The notes beneath the pieces are model-generated. The model was not told the DNA's origin. It searched no databases and worked only from the letters and a program-made list of their open reading frames with translations. Of a stretch of 64,000 bases of DNA, positions 44,584-53,915 are shown one piece after another; position 1 is the first letter of the stretch; each line of letters begins with the position of its first letter. Made by a program: the position numbers and the translations under genes. Source of the DNA: Anaerolineae bacterium (GTDB lineage Bacteria; Chloroflexota; Anaerolineae; Anaerolineales; E44-bin32); NCBI GenBank assembly GCA_011174825.1, contig DUEZ01000081.1:1-64000 (forward strand), read 5' to 3'.

Positions 44584-45869
44584 AGGTAGGGATCGTAGGA
44601 GCGGGAGTGGGTGGGTTAACGGCCGCCTATGACCTTGTGCGAGCCGGTGCCGAGGTCACCATTTTTGAGTCGGCTGATCATGTCGGCGGGTTGTCAGCAG
44701 GGTTCAAAATCCCGCGCTGGGATTGGTCTGTTGAGCAGTATTACCACCACTGGTTCGCCAGCGATAGCCACCTGCTCGGATTAATCGAAGAGTTGGGTTG
44801 GAGCCAGCGAGTGCTCTTCCCCCGACCGATCACAGCCGTTTACTACGATGGGCAGTTCTACGCACTTGATTCTGCGCTGGCTGTAGTTCGGTTCCCGGGC
44901 ATACCTTTTCACGATCGTGTTCGATTAGGAATCGTGATCGCCTATTTGAGGTACATCGCTCACTGGCAACCTCTCGAGGGATTCACCGCAGATTCCTGGA
45001 TGCGTAGGTGGGTGGGCGAGCGAGCCTACAAAGCGTTGTGGGAGCCCTTACTTGTCGGTAAGTTTGGAACACATTTCCGTGACGTCAATATGGCATGGAT
45101 GTGGGCTCGTTTCAAGGCTCGCACTCCTCGTTTGGGGACCTTTGAGGGCGGTTTCCAGGCGTTCATGGATGACTTAGCCGATCATGTACGCGCTGAAGGG
45201 GTGGAGATCCGAATGCGGACACCCATGAGGAGAATAGAGCCAAGGTCGGAGGGAGGATTGAGGCTGACCTTCGACGGAGGTGAGATGATCGTCGATCAGT
45301 GTTTGGCGACGACCTCTCCGGGACAATTGGCGAAATTAGCATCGAATTTACCTTCAGAGTATCTCGATCGTTTAATAGCGATGAAGTCGATGGGTGCCGT
45401 GGTGATCGTCATGGCGCTCAAGCACCAGCTTTCGGAAGGAGGCGTGTATTGGCATAATCTCCCCAAGGACGCTGGGTTTCCTTTCCTCTCCTTGGTTGAA
45501 CATACGAATTTTATTTCACGCGAGTTCTTCGGTGACGACTATATCGTCTACTGCGGTGATTACCTGGATCCTGACCATGAGTACTTTTCGCTGAGCAAAG
45601 AGGAATTGCTTGAGAGATTCCTTCCGACCTTGCCGCGAATCAATCCAAGGTTTAATCCCGATTGGGTGCGTGATACTTGGCTTTTTCGTACAGCGTACGC
45701 GCAACCGGTCCCACCCGTGAACCATTCGAAGGCCATCCCCGATATTAAGACACCTATCCCAGGGCTATGGTTCGCCAGCATGAGCCAGGTGTATCCCTGG
45801 GATCGAGGCACAAACTACGCGGTCGAGATCGCCCGTCGTACTGCGCGTCAAATGCTTCTCGAGGGCTGA
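44580..45869 (+). CDS. NAD(P)/FAD-dependent oxidoreductase
   Basis: A 429-residue flavoprotein of the amine oxidase/protoporphyrinogen oxidase fold. The dinucleotide loop VGIVGAGVGGLTAAYDLVRA starts at residue 3, followed by EVTIFESADHVGGLS, and the C-terminal FAD segment is SQVYPWDRGTNYAVEIARR. Homologues often reside in polysaccharide or lipid clusters next to glycosyltransferases, and here the partner is a flippase-like protein with a 4-nt ATGA overlap. Substrate unknown. Confidence 0.88.
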   Translation: MKVGIVGAGVGGLTAAYDLVRAGAEVTIFESADHVGGLSAGFKIPRWDWSVEQYYHHWFASDSHLLGLIEELGWSQRVLFPRPITAVYYDGQFYALDSALAVVRFPGIPFHDRVRLGIVIAYLRYIAHWQPLEGFTADSWMRRWVGERAYKALWEPLLVGKFGTHFRDVNMAWMWARFKARTPRLGTFEGGFQAFMDDLADHVRAEGVEIRMRTPMRRIEPRSEGGLRLTFDGGEMIVDQCLATTSPGQLAKLASNLPSEYLDRLIAMKSMGAVVIVMALKHQLSEGGVYWHNLPKDAGFPFLSLVEHTNFISREFFGDDYIVYCGDYLDPDHEYFSLSKEELLERFLPTLPRINPRFNPDWVRDTWLFRTAYAQPVPPVNHSKAIPDIKTPIPGLWFASMSQVYPWDRGTNYAVEIARRTARQMLLEG

Positions 45870-45928
45870 TCTTAGACTCCATCCTACACACCCAGGTTGT
45901 TTTTCTGTAGCCGCAGGCTTTGAACAAA

Positions 45929-45961
45929 ACCTTCCCGCGAGTTTTAAGCTCGCGGGAAGGT
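45929..45961. repeat. ACCTTCCCGCGAG palindrome
   Basis: A perfect 13-bp stem (ACCTTCCCGCGAG/CTCGCGGGAAGGT) with a 7-nt loop, related to the palindrome at 142-170. Confidence 0.7.
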
Positions 45962-46020
45962 CAGGCGTGGGAGCCTGACTTGCTGGAGAATTAATGCGCA
46001 CCCTAAAGGGTGTGGCTACA
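45961..46020. repeat. 60-bp direct repeat, copy A
   Basis: Begins TCAGGCGTGGGAGCCTGACT and ends with CACCCTAAAGGGTGTGG; both parts are small palindromes. Copy B, with about five differences, lies exactly 360 bp downstream at 46321-46380. Confidence 0.8.
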
Positions 46021-46109
46021 TATTAATTCTGAGGATAAGTGAGAGGATATCATTCTTGTTATAAGGACAGAGTAACCCTAGCCTTATACATTTGGTCAGA
46101 TTTAAGGGT

Positions 46110-46188
46110 TTTGGAATCCAAAAGCTCTGCTTTTGCTTTGTCCTGAGCATTGCCGAAGGAGGCGCAAGCAGAGCTTGCGCACTCCAAA
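46110..46188 (-). repeat. RAYT-linked palindromic repeat, solo inverted copy
   Basis: Reverse complement of the 78-bp repeats that flank the transposase at 53916, with about one mismatch over the core. Its presence 7.6 kb away, without a transposase, shows that the element is dispersed. Confidence 0.8.
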
Positions 46189-46320
46189 GGCACCCTGAAA
46201 GGTGAAGTTACATCACCTTCGTTTCATCACCGTAGCCGCAGGCTTTAGCCTGCGTATCTCTGCGTACAGTAGAGTTAGTTCCCATGCATGTCCTGAGTGA
46301 AGCCGAAGGGCTGCCGACGG

Positions 46321-46380
46321 TCAGGCGTGGGAGCCTGACTTGCTGGAATGTTAATACGCACCCTAAAGGGTGTGGCCACA
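46321..46380. repeat. 60-bp direct repeat, copy B
   Basis: Second copy of the 45961-46020 element, same orientation. Confidence 0.8.
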
Positions 46381-46425
46381 TTGGATATCACCTCAACGAG
46401 AGATTGCGTGAATTCCAGGATAATC

Positions 46426-46480
46426 GTAGGGGCGCACGATCGAAGATGCAGGATGATCTTCCCTACCCGTGCGCCCCTAC
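46426..46480. repeat. GTAGGGGCGCACG palindrome, copy 2
   Basis: A 13-bp outer stem GTAGGGGCGCACG/CGTGCGCCCCTAC and an inner GAAGAT/ATCTTC stem. Same family as 12806-12833, with a longer interior. Confidence 0.75.
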
Positions 46481-46488
46481 CCTGTTGA

Positions 46489-46593
46489 ATGTCATTTTGA
46501 GGAACCACGCGATGAGGAATCCCTATGATGAAACTTCATTTGATCGATACATCATAGGGATTCCTCGCTCATGTCACTCGCTCGGAATGACAT
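46489..46593. repeat. AATCCCTATGATG palindrome with terminal inverted repeats, copy 2
   Basis: A perfect 17-bp stem (GAGGAATCCCTATGATG, 46514-46530, with 46550-46566) lies inside outer inverted repeats ATGTCATT (46489-46496) and AATGACAT (46586-46593). The layout resembles a MITE of about 105 bp. Copy 1 at 234-287 shares the core. Confidence 0.7.
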
Positions 46594-46706
46594 CTGCGAA
46601 GATGTCATTTCTATAGAAACAGGCTTTAGCCTGCGTATCTCAGCGTACCTTAAAGGGTGCGACTACATTTGGTACCATCTCTATAAGATACGAGCCCTGC
46701 CGGAGG

Positions 46707-46712
46707 TATAAT
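46707..46712 (+). promoter_or_regulatory. -10 box for the M29 aminopeptidase gene
   Basis: TATAAT in the context GGAGGTATAATTCCC, similar to the -10 context before the ABC-F gene, 30 bp upstream of the ATG at 46743. No clear -35 box. Confidence 0.45.
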
Positions 46713-46742
46713 TCCCTGGCGCTATAAAAAGAGGGAGTTTCA

Positions 46743-47870
46743 ATGTCTAATCCTAGAATTGAACGCTTGTCTCGTGTGCTGGTAGATTATTCAACGCAGA
46801 TCGGGCACGGCGACCGGGTCTTGATCGAAAGCGAACCGCCCGCCGAACCTCTTGTGAGAGCGCTCTTCGAGCACATCCTGAAGAACGGTGGGCATCCACA
46901 CCTGCTGGTTTCACTTTCAGGTATGGTAACCATGACGGGCATGGATGATGTCTTCTTGTCCTTCGCTGATGAAGGACAAATTAGCTTTGAACCAACATTC
47001 TACAAGTTAGCTTACGAGAACTTTGAATCCCGCATTCGGATCCATTCAGCGAGCAATACAAAGTCCCTGACGAACCTTGATCAGACAAAGAAATCCAGGC
47101 GCAAGAAGGCCACAGAACCTGTCTTAGAGGCGCAATTTGAACGTGGTGCGACCAAAGAATTCCGCTGGGTAACCACCCTCTTCCCCACCAGCGCTTATGC
47201 ACAAGATGCCGAGATGAGCCTGATTGAGTTTGAAGATTACGTTTTTCAAGCTTGCCACGTTGCTGATCTGGATGAAAATCCGATCGCCATTTGGAAACGA
47301 GTCGAGGTTGAGCAGGGAAGGGTGATTGAAGCGCTGAAGGACCACGATCGAGTCGAGATAAAGGGACCCAATTGTGATCTTACGCTCTCGATCAAAGGTC
47401 GTACCTTCGTTAATGCATGCGGCAAGCACAATATGCCCGATGGCGAAGTCTATACTGGCCCGGTTGAAGAATCCGTGGAGGGCTGGGTGCGCGCGACGTA
47501 TCCCGTTGTTTCTGGTGGCAATGAGATCGAGGGTATCGAGTTGAAGTTCAAAGAAGGTCGGGCTGTTGAAGCGAGCGCTTCAAAGAATCAAGCATTCCTT
47601 GAACAAATGCTGGAAACCGATCCGGGTGCTCGATACCTTGGAGAGTTTGCCATCGGGACCAATTATGACATCCAGCGACATACACGAAATATCCTCTTCG
47701 ATGAGAAGATCGGTGGAACTTTTCACATCGCCTTAGGCGCAGGTTACCCGGAGACGGGCAGCGCCAACAAGAGCGCCATCCATATGGACCTGCTCTGCAG
47801 CATGCGTGAAGGTGGGGAGATAGCGGTCGATGGCGATGTGATCTATCGTGAGGGAGCCTTTCTACTCTAA
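46743..47870 (+). CDS. M29-family aminopeptidase
   Basis: A 375-residue metallopeptidase of the thermophilic aminopeptidase T/AmpS family. The N-terminal domain starts with LSRVLVDYSTQIGHGDRVLIES. Metal ligands expected of M29 are seen in MPDGEVYTGPVEES (Glu), LGEFAIGTN (Glu), TFHIALGAGYPE (His) and SAIHMDLLCSM (His and Asp). It removes N-terminal residues from peptides in the cytoplasm using two metal ions. GAGGGAG precedes the ATG. It is not obviously linked to its neighbours. Confidence 0.92.
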   Translation: MSNPRIERLSRVLVDYSTQIGHGDRVLIESEPPAEPLVRALFEHILKNGGHPHLLVSLSGMVTMTGMDDVFLSFADEGQISFEPTFYKLAYENFESRIRIHSASNTKSLTNLDQTKKSRRKKATEPVLEAQFERGATKEFRWVTTLFPTSAYAQDAEMSLIEFEDYVFQACHVADLDENPIAIWKRVEVEQGRVIEALKDHDRVEIKGPNCDLTLSIKGRTFVNACGKHNMPDGEVYTGPVEESVEGWVRATYPVVSGGNEIEGIELKFKEGRAVEASASKNQAFLEQMLETDPGARYLGEFAIGTNYDIQRHTRNILFDEKIGGTFHIALGAGYPETGSANKSAIHMDLLCSMREGGEIAVDGDVIYREGAFLL

Positions 47871-47914
47871 ATCCAGACTTGTATTTACACGATGATCTTT
47901 TGTGGGAGGTTACC

Positions 47915-49654
47915 GTGAATCGATGTTGGCTTTTTACCCTCGTCGCGTTATTTGCCCTGGCGGCGTGTGGGACAGTGCCTAGCACGACCGAGTCCCCTCC
48001 CACGGTCACTGTTCCCCTTCTCCCAATGAATACTCCACCACCAACGGCAACTGCCATCCTGCCGCCAACGCAGGATATAACTTCGAAGATCATCCACCCT
48101 GGTTTGCCACTTCTCGTGGGGAGGGGAGAGCTGTTCTCCACCTCTGGAGCGTGTGCTATATGCCATACTGGCTTGGTAGACGAGACCGGGGTGGATGCCT
48201 CCATCGATACCAATTGGCGTTCCACGATGATGGCCAATGCTGCCCGCGATCCCTACTTCCTGGCTTCCGTACGAGGGGAGGTGCTCGCCAATCCGGAGTT
48301 GGGTCCTATCATTGAGGATAAATGCTCCACCTGTCACATGCCCATGGCGCGTTTCACAGCATATGCGGATGGGGGTGAAGGGAAGATGTTCGAGGATGGA
48401 TTTACCGATCCGGGGAACGCGTTGCATACATTAGCCATGGACGGGAACTCATGCACGGTGTGTCATCAGATTCGCGAGACCAATCTTGGCCTGGAAAGCA
48501 GCTATAGCGGAGGTTTTGTAATCGACACTGAGCTACGGTCACCGAATCGGCTTATCTTCGGACCCCATACCATCGACGATGACCCTGCCAGAATCATGCA
48601 GAACGTTTCAGGATTCCGCCCCGAACAAGGCTTGCATCTGAGCGAGTCGGAGTTATGCGCCACGTGCCACACACTTTACACGCCTTATGTCGATGCCACA
48701 GGGAACATCGCCGGGGAGTTCCCAGAGCAGACGCCTTATTTCGAGTGGTTTTACAGTGACTACCGCAGAACACAAACCTGTCAGGACTGTCACATGCCGG
48801 AAGCTGAAGGTGGCGTGACAGTTTCGAATTTAAGTCAGGTGCTCCGAAGTCCCTTTAGTAAACATGTTTTTGTTGGGGGTAACGCATACATAATACAAGT
48901 TCTAAAGGAATTCGGAGAGGAATTGATGGTGACAGCATCAAGTGAACAGTTTGAAGCCACAAAGGAACTGACGATCGAACAGCTTGGTTCACGCACGGCC
49001 ACCATCACGTTCGACGAGGTCCGCCTCTCTGGATCTCGTATCATTGCTGATGTTGTCATCGAGGTCCTGACTGGGCATAAGTTCCCGACCGGTTTCCCTT
49101 CCCGTCGTGCTTGGATCCATTTTGTTGTGCACGATTCTGATGGTGAGGTGATATTTGAATCCGGTGCGGTCAACCCCGATGGCTCGATCGCGGGAAATGA
49201 CAATGACGTTGAACCGGGAGAATATGAGCAGCACTACCTTGCCATCGTCCAACCGGAACAGGTACAAATCTATGAAGCTATCATCGTCGATACCGAGTAT
49301 CGTTTAACTACCACCTTGCTTCGGGCAAAAGGGTACGTGAAGGACAACCGGCTCTTGCCTTCTGGTTTTGAAAAAGCTGCTCCGTACGAGGACATCGCGG
49401 TGCACGGAATGGCCAGGGAGGATGAAGATTTTCAAGGTGGTGGGGACGAGATTCAATATATTGCTGACGTTGGTTCTTCGGAGGGACCTTTTGTCGTGAC
49501 AGTTGAAATCCTCTATCAATCGATCGGATATCGTTGGGCGGAGAACTTTCGCCTAGGTAATGGATCGGAAATCGAACGCTTTCTTGATTACTACAACGCC
49601 ATTCCGAACCTGCCGGTTGTCGTGGCACGAGCGATGGTGAGTGTGGGCGAATAA
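47915..49654 (+). CDS. Five-haem c-type cytochrome lipoprotein
   Basis: A 579-residue exported lipoprotein. The signal peptide ends in the lipobox LAAC, followed by a Thr/Pro-rich linker and a domain with five CxxCH haem sites: CAICH, CSTCH, CTVCH, CATCH and CQDCH (about residues 80-300). The last 280 residues are beta-rich with GHKFPTGFPSRRAW, a pattern found in multihaem cytochromes of the c554 type. It should sit on the outer face of the membrane and move electrons. No partner oxidase or reductase is adjacent. I chose the GTG at 47915, with GGAGG 5 nt upstream. Confidence 0.88.
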   Translation: MNRCWLFTLVALFALAACGTVPSTTESPPTVTVPLLPMNTPPPTATAILPPTQDITSKIIHPGLPLLVGRGELFSTSGACAICHTGLVDETGVDASIDTNWRSTMMANAARDPYFLASVRGEVLANPELGPIIEDKCSTCHMPMARFTAYADGGEGKMFEDGFTDPGNALHTLAMDGNSCTVCHQIRETNLGLESSYSGGFVIDTELRSPNRLIFGPHTIDDDPARIMQNVSGFRPEQGLHLSESELCATCHTLYTPYVDATGNIAGEFPEQTPYFEWFYSDYRRTQTCQDCHMPEAEGGVTVSNLSQVLRSPFSKHVFVGGNAYIIQVLKEFGEELMVTASSEQFEATKELTIEQLGSRTATITFDEVRLSGSRIIADVVIEVLTGHKFPTGFPSRRAWIHFVVHDSDGEVIFESGAVNPDGSIAGNDNDVEPGEYEQHYLAIVQPEQVQIYEAIIVDTEYRLTTTLLRAKGYVKDNRLLPSGFEKAAPYEDIAVHGMAREDEDFQGGGDEIQYIADVGSSEGPFVVTVEILYQSIGYRWAENFRLGNGSEIERFLDYYNAIPNLPVVVARAMVSVGE

Positions 49655-49917
49655 GCCTTTACACGTCCAGTCTTGTTCCAGAACGCTCCTTCGGGACATG
49701 TATGGCTCCTCTTTCTTGTGGGATTGAGGAAGTTTTTTCAGGTCACTCAGTGATACAAATTGGACTGATTTCATAATCTTAGGGTTACTTAAACCACTGT
49801 TGATCTCGTGCTCGTTCCAGGTATCCTCATTGTGGTGATAGATGAGATTGTCACCCATCTCCAAATCAGTAGCGAGATCCTTGTAAAGATTGCTGGGGAA
49901 AAAATGCTGAGGTACGA

Positions 49918-52251
49918 GTGAACGAAAATCGAGGCGCACGGATCCACATCACCGGCATCGTTCAGGGGGTTGGTTTCCGACCCTTTGTATATAGCCTGGC
50001 GACTCGATTGTCGATCACAGGCTGGGTGCGTAATACCTCAGCCGGTGTAGAGATCGAGGTCGATGGGGCGCCGGAGGCGCTTGATGCATTTGTCCACGCT
50101 TTACGTGAAGAAGCACCCCCATTAGCGCGTATTGACGAGTTCCATGTTCAGGATCGGGCACCGAATGGTTTCTCTGATTTTCAAATCATTCATTCGGAGG
50201 CCATCCCCGATGCCTTTCAACCGATATCTCCCGATGTCAGCCTTTGTAATGACTGCTTGCGTGAATTATTGGATCCTGGTGATCGACGCCATCGCTACCC
50301 CTTTATCAATTGTACGAACTGTGGACCGCGATTTACGATTATCAAGGACATTCCCTACGATCGTCCTCATACAACCATGGCTCCTTTCGAGATGTGCCCG
50401 GAATGTGCCTCCGAGTATGAGGACCCTCTCGATAGACGCTTCCATGCTCAACCTGTAGCGTGTCCTGTATGTGGGCCGCACATCTGGCTTGAAATGAACG
50501 GCGAGTCGGTAGCGGAGCGGGAGGAAGCCCTACAGACCGCAAGGAGACTTCTGAAAGAGGGTAAAGTCCTGGCAGTCAAGGGCTTGGGTGGATTTCATCT
50601 TGCATGTGATGCTACCAACCCGGATGCCGTAGCCACTCTGCGTCGACGTAAATTACGGGTGGATAAACCTTTCGCCCTGATGATGCCCGATCTCACGACA
50701 GTGGAAGCTCATTGCACCCTCGATGAAGCAGAGCGCGAACTACTTCAATCTCACCAGCGGCCCATTGTGATCCTAAGACGACGAACGGAATCAAAAGTGA
50801 CCCAAGAGGTAGCTCCGGGTCAGGACACCTTGGGTGTTATGCTGCCTTACACTCCCTTGCATGTTCTATTGATTGAGCCCGAAGAGGATTTCCCCCCTGC
50901 GTTGGTGATGACCAGCGGCAACCTGAGCGAAGAGCCGATTGCAATTGAAAATGAGGAAGCGCGGGAGCGGTTGGACGACCTGGCGGATGCGTTCCTGCTT
51001 CATGACCGCAGCATCCGCACTCGCTGCGATGACGCGGTGGTGCGGACCTTTGATGGGGCTGTATATCCCCTACGACGCGCTCGTGGATACGCTCCTTTCC
51101 CTGTCCTTTTGCCCTGGAAGCTACCACCGATCCTGGCAGCGGGATCGGAGTTAAAGAACACCTTCTGCTTGACCCGAGGTAGCTACGCCTTTCTCAGTCA
51201 TCACATCGGCGACATGCAGAATTATGAGACGCTTTGTGCATTCGAAGACGGCGTGGATCACTATGAGCGACTTTTCCGCGTAGAACCTGAGATTTTGGCT
51301 TATGATCTTCACCCCGATTACATGGCTACTCGCTACGCGCTCATACGTGCCGAGCGGGAGGGTTTAACCTCTGTAGGTATTCAACATCACCACGCGCACA
51401 TCGCTGCCTGCATGGCCGAGCATGGCGTACCCGATGGCAAGTGGGTGATCGGGGTCTCATTCGATGGCACTGGATATGGAGAGGATGGGGCAATCTGGGG
51501 GGGAGAGTTTCTTATTACAGATTATCGCCATTTTGAAAGACCCTACCACCTGACATACATCCCTCTCTTGGGAGGGGAGGCAGCCGTGCGACAACCCTGG
51601 CGCCTGGCACTGGCTTGGTTAATCCAGGCTGATCTCGACTGGGAGGAAGACGTAGCGCCGATCGAATCGGTGGGGCTTGAGGTTCGAGAGATGCTCAAGC
51701 GGATGTTCGAAATACGCATCAATGCCCCGCTGACTTCGAGCATGGGTCGCCTTTTCGACGCGGTTTCATCCTTGGCCAATGTGCGTCAGGAGATCAACTA
51801 TGAAGCCCAGGCAGCGATTGAGCTTGAGGCGCTGGTGGACCCGGATGAAGAAGGCTTGTATTCCTTCGCGCTCGTCGACGAGAACATTGATCCTGTTCCT
51901 GTGATTCGAGAGATCGTCGGAGATCTACGCGCCGGTGTATCTGTTCCCACGATCGCAGCTCGTTTCCATAATGGCGTGTCGCATATGGTTGATCAGGTAT
52001 GTCGCGCGATACGGGACCAAAGCGACGTCGAGGAAGTCGCGCTGAGTGGGGGTGTATGGCAGAATATGGTCTTGTTATCCCGGACAGTGCGGTTGTTGCG
52101 ACAATCAGGTTTTAAGATTTACTTGCACCGCCAGGTCCCGACGAACGACGGTGGGATATCCCTTGGCCAAGCCGTCATCGCAGCGCACCGATTAAATCTC
52201 AGCCATCAGCCATCAGCGATCGGTCTTGGTTCTGGAGTGTCTGAAGGCTGA
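49918..52251 (+). CDS. hypF: Carbamoyltransferase HypF ([NiFe]-hydrogenase maturation)
   Basis: A 777-residue protein with the full HypF domain order: acylphosphatase (1-92, GIVQGVGFRPFVYSLA), two zinc fingers (CNDC...CTNC and CPEC...CPVC, 105-185), YrdC-like domain (200-385, LAVKGLGGFHLACDA) and Kae1-like domain (395-760, HHHAHIAACMAEHG). It uses carbamoyl phosphate and ATP to carbamoylate HypE, the source of the active-site CN ligands. The start is GTG. The last 18 or so residues after AVIAAHR are read from an intergenic-type inverted repeat (52199-52258) and are probably not functional. Confidence 0.94.
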   Translation: MNENRGARIHITGIVQGVGFRPFVYSLATRLSITGWVRNTSAGVEIEVDGAPEALDAFVHALREEAPPLARIDEFHVQDRAPNGFSDFQIIHSEAIPDAFQPISPDVSLCNDCLRELLDPGDRRHRYPFINCTNCGPRFTIIKDIPYDRPHTTMAPFEMCPECASEYEDPLDRRFHAQPVACPVCGPHIWLEMNGESVAEREEALQTARRLLKEGKVLAVKGLGGFHLACDATNPDAVATLRRRKLRVDKPFALMMPDLTTVEAHCTLDEAERELLQSHQRPIVILRRRTESKVTQEVAPGQDTLGVMLPYTPLHVLLIEPEEDFPPALVMTSGNLSEEPIAIENEEARERLDDLADAFLLHDRSIRTRCDDAVVRTFDGAVYPLRRARGYAPFPVLLPWKLPPILAAGSELKNTFCLTRGSYAFLSHHIGDMQNYETLCAFEDGVDHYERLFRVEPEILAYDLHPDYMATRYALIRAEREGLTSVGIQHHHAHIAACMAEHGVPDGKWVIGVSFDGTGYGEDGAIWGGEFLITDYRHFERPYHLTYIPLLGGEAAVRQPWRLALAWLIQADLDWEEDVAPIESVGLEVREMLKRMFEIRINAPLTSSMGRLFDAVSSLANVRQEINYEAQAAIELEALVDPDEEGLYSFALVDENIDPVPVIREIVGDLRAGVSVPTIAARFHNGVSHMVDQVCRAIRDQSDVEEVALSGGVWQNMVLLSRTVRLLRQSGFKIYLHRQVPTNDGGISLGQAVIAAHRLNLSHQPSAIGLGSGVSEG

Positions 52252-52258
52252 TGGCTGA
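52199..52258. repeat. Inverted repeat reading into the hypF end
   Basis: TCAGCCATCAGCC (52199-52211) and GGCTGATGGCTGA (52246-52258) are perfect 13-nt complements. The hypF stop codon (52249-52251) lies inside the right arm. Confidence 0.8.
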
Positions 52259-52287
52259 AAGCTGACAGCTATATTGGAGGTATTGAG

Positions 52288-52542
52288 ATGTGCCTTGGTG
52301 TACCCGGGAAAATTCTTGAAATCTATAAAATTGAATCCCTAAAGATGGGTAAGGTGGATTTTGGTGGTGTGGTGAGAGAGGCATGTCTAGAGTATGTGCC
52401 GGAGGCGGAAATCGGCGATTACGTTGTTGTACATGTCGGATTCGCCATCAGCCTGGTTAGCGAGGATGAAGCTCAAGCTACGCTCGAAATGCTGCGTGAG
52501 ATCATCGATTTTGAAGACGAGCTTGGTCCTGAGCAGGAATAA
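52288..52542 (+). CDS. hypC: Hydrogenase maturation chaperone HypC
   Basis: An 84-residue HypC/HybG/HupF protein starting MCLGVPGKI, where the Cys after Met is essential for holding the Fe(CN)2CO unit. It works with HypD and delivers the iron group to the large hydrogenase subunit. GGAGG lies upstream of the ATG, and hypD follows 2 bp after its stop codon. Confidence 0.95.
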   Translation: MCLGVPGKILEIYKIESLKMGKVDFGGVVREACLEYVPEAEIGDYVVVHVGFAISLVSEDEAQATLEMLREIIDFEDELGPEQE

Positions 52543-52544
52543 CC

Positions 52545-53648
52545 ATGAGATACGTAACTGAATACCGCGACGCAGAGTTGGTGCGAGGTGTGTTGGATGA
52601 GATCCATTCTAGGGTAACCAAACCGTGGGTCATGATGGAGATCTGTGGTGGTCAAACGCATGCGATCATGCGTCATGGGATCGACCAGCTGCTGCCCTCA
52701 CAGATTGAGTTGGTACATGGACCAGGATGTCCCGTGTGTGTCACGCCTTTGGAGTTGATCGATAAGGCGATCGCGATCGCCTCCCAGCCGGGGGTGATTT
52801 TCACCTCTTATGGGGATATGCTTCGTGTACCGGGTTCTGGCACTGATCTGTTCTCAGTGCGTGCTGCCGGAGGTGATATTCGTGTTGTGTACTCACCGCT
52901 CGATGCGGTAAAGATCGCGCGGGAAAATCCAGATCGAGAGGTGGTATTCTTTGCTATCGGTTTTGAGACCACAGCTCCACCTAACGCCATGAGTGTTTTC
53001 CAAGCTCAGGCAATCGGTTTGCAGAACTACAGTGTTCTGGTCTCTCATGTGCGAGTTCCACCTGCCGTTCATGCGATTCTTGGGGCTCCTCACAATCGCG
53101 TACAAGGTTTCTTGGCCGCTGGTCATGTGTGTGCTGTGATGGGCTATTGGGAATATGTGCCGATCGCGGAGCAATATGGGATTCCGATCGTGGTCACCGG
53201 TTTTGAACCATTAGATATCGTGCGGGGTATTTTGCACGTACTTCGTCTTTTGGAGGGGGGGCGAGCAGTCGCTGAGAACGCGTACACTAGAGCGGTGACT
53301 TTTGAAGGCAATCAGCCGGCGCAGCAATTGATCGACCGTGTCTTCGAACCTTGTGACCGAAAATGGCGAGGGATTGGGGTTATCCCAGAGAGCGGATGGC
53401 GCCTGCGCCGCGAGTACGCTGATTTCGACGCTGAGACACGTTTTGGTGTTGAAGCGATCCAATCGGAAGAATCACCACTTTGTATCGCCGGGCAGATACT
53501 GCAGGGGCTGAAGAAACCCTACGATTGTCCAGCTTTTCAAGTTCAGTGTACTCCTGAGAATCCGCTTGGTGCGACGATGGTCTCCGCTGAGGGGGCTTGT
53601 GCGGCTTATTACCGTTATGGTCACCGCGTGGTTGGGAGGGAATCTTAG
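52545..53648 (+). CDS. hypD: Hydrogenase maturation iron-sulfur protein HypD
   Basis: A 367-residue HypD, the scaffold on which the Fe(CN)2CO group is built. Conserved segments are [27 protein letters not shown] and the C-terminal Cys motifs in [27 protein letters not shown] and [14 protein letters not shown] that hold the [4Fe-4S] cluster. No hydrogenase structural genes or hypA/hypB are in the window, so its target enzyme is encoded elsewhere. A repeat-transposase unit follows where hypE would be expected. Confidence 0.95.
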   Translation: MRYVTEYRDAELVRGVLDEIHSRVTKPWVMMEICGGQTHAIMRHGIDQLLPSQIELVHGPGCPVCVTPLELIDKAIAIASQPGVIFTSYGDMLRVPGSGTDLFSVRAAGGDIRVVYSPLDAVKIARENPDREVVFFAIGFETTAPPNAMSVFQAQAIGLQNYSVLVSHVRVPPAVHAILGAPHNRVQGFLAAGHVCAVMGYWEYVPIAEQYGIPIVVTGFEPLDIVRGILHVLRLLEGGRAVAENAYTRAVTFEGNQPAQQLIDRVFEPCDRKWRGIGVIPESGWRLRREYADFDAETRFGVEAIQSEESPLCIAGQILQGLKKPYDCPAFQVQCTPENPLGATMVSAEGACAAYYRYGHRVVGRES

Positions 53649-53771
53649 TTTTTTGAGTGCGCAAGCAGAGCTTGCGGATGAATGCAGAACTTTAGGTGTC
53701 CGGAATCAATAACTCAGACGTTGCTTGAAATAGGGTGAATGATAGGAAGGATTGGGTCAAGGATAGATCAA

Positions 53772-53849
53772 GTTTGGAGTGCGCAAGCTCTGCTTGCGCC
53801 TCCTTCGGCAATGCTCAGGACAAAGCAAAAGCAGAGCTTTTGGACTCCA
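53772..53849 (+). repeat. RAYT-linked palindromic repeat, left copy
   Basis: 78 bp identical to 54552-54629. An outer GTTTGGAGT/ACTCCAAAC pairing closes over two hairpins (GCGCAAGC/GCTTGCGC and AAAAGC/GCTTTT) with a CCTCCTTCGGCAATGCTCAGG centre: a cloverleaf-like REP/BIME structure. Confidence 0.88.
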
Positions 53850-53915
53850 AACTATAAATAGTATTTTATGTGGAGGTGACTTCTCTAAGTTTTATCAATA
53901 GTGTAGGGGGATGCA

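Larger units (their letters stand above)
45870..46742. repeat. Repeat mosaic, 870 bp without genes
   Basis: Nearly all of this gap is dispersed repeats: CGCAGGCTTT(AGCCTGCG) motifs (45911, 46235, 46622), a 13-bp palindrome (45929-45961), a 60-bp direct repeat, one inverted copy of the RAYT-linked repeat (46110-46188), a GTAGGGGCGCACG palindrome (46426-46480) and an AATCCCTATGATG palindrome (46514-46566). Open frames in it are read from repeats and are not genes. A likely -10 box for the next gene lies at 46707-46712 (TATAAT). Confidence 0.75.
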
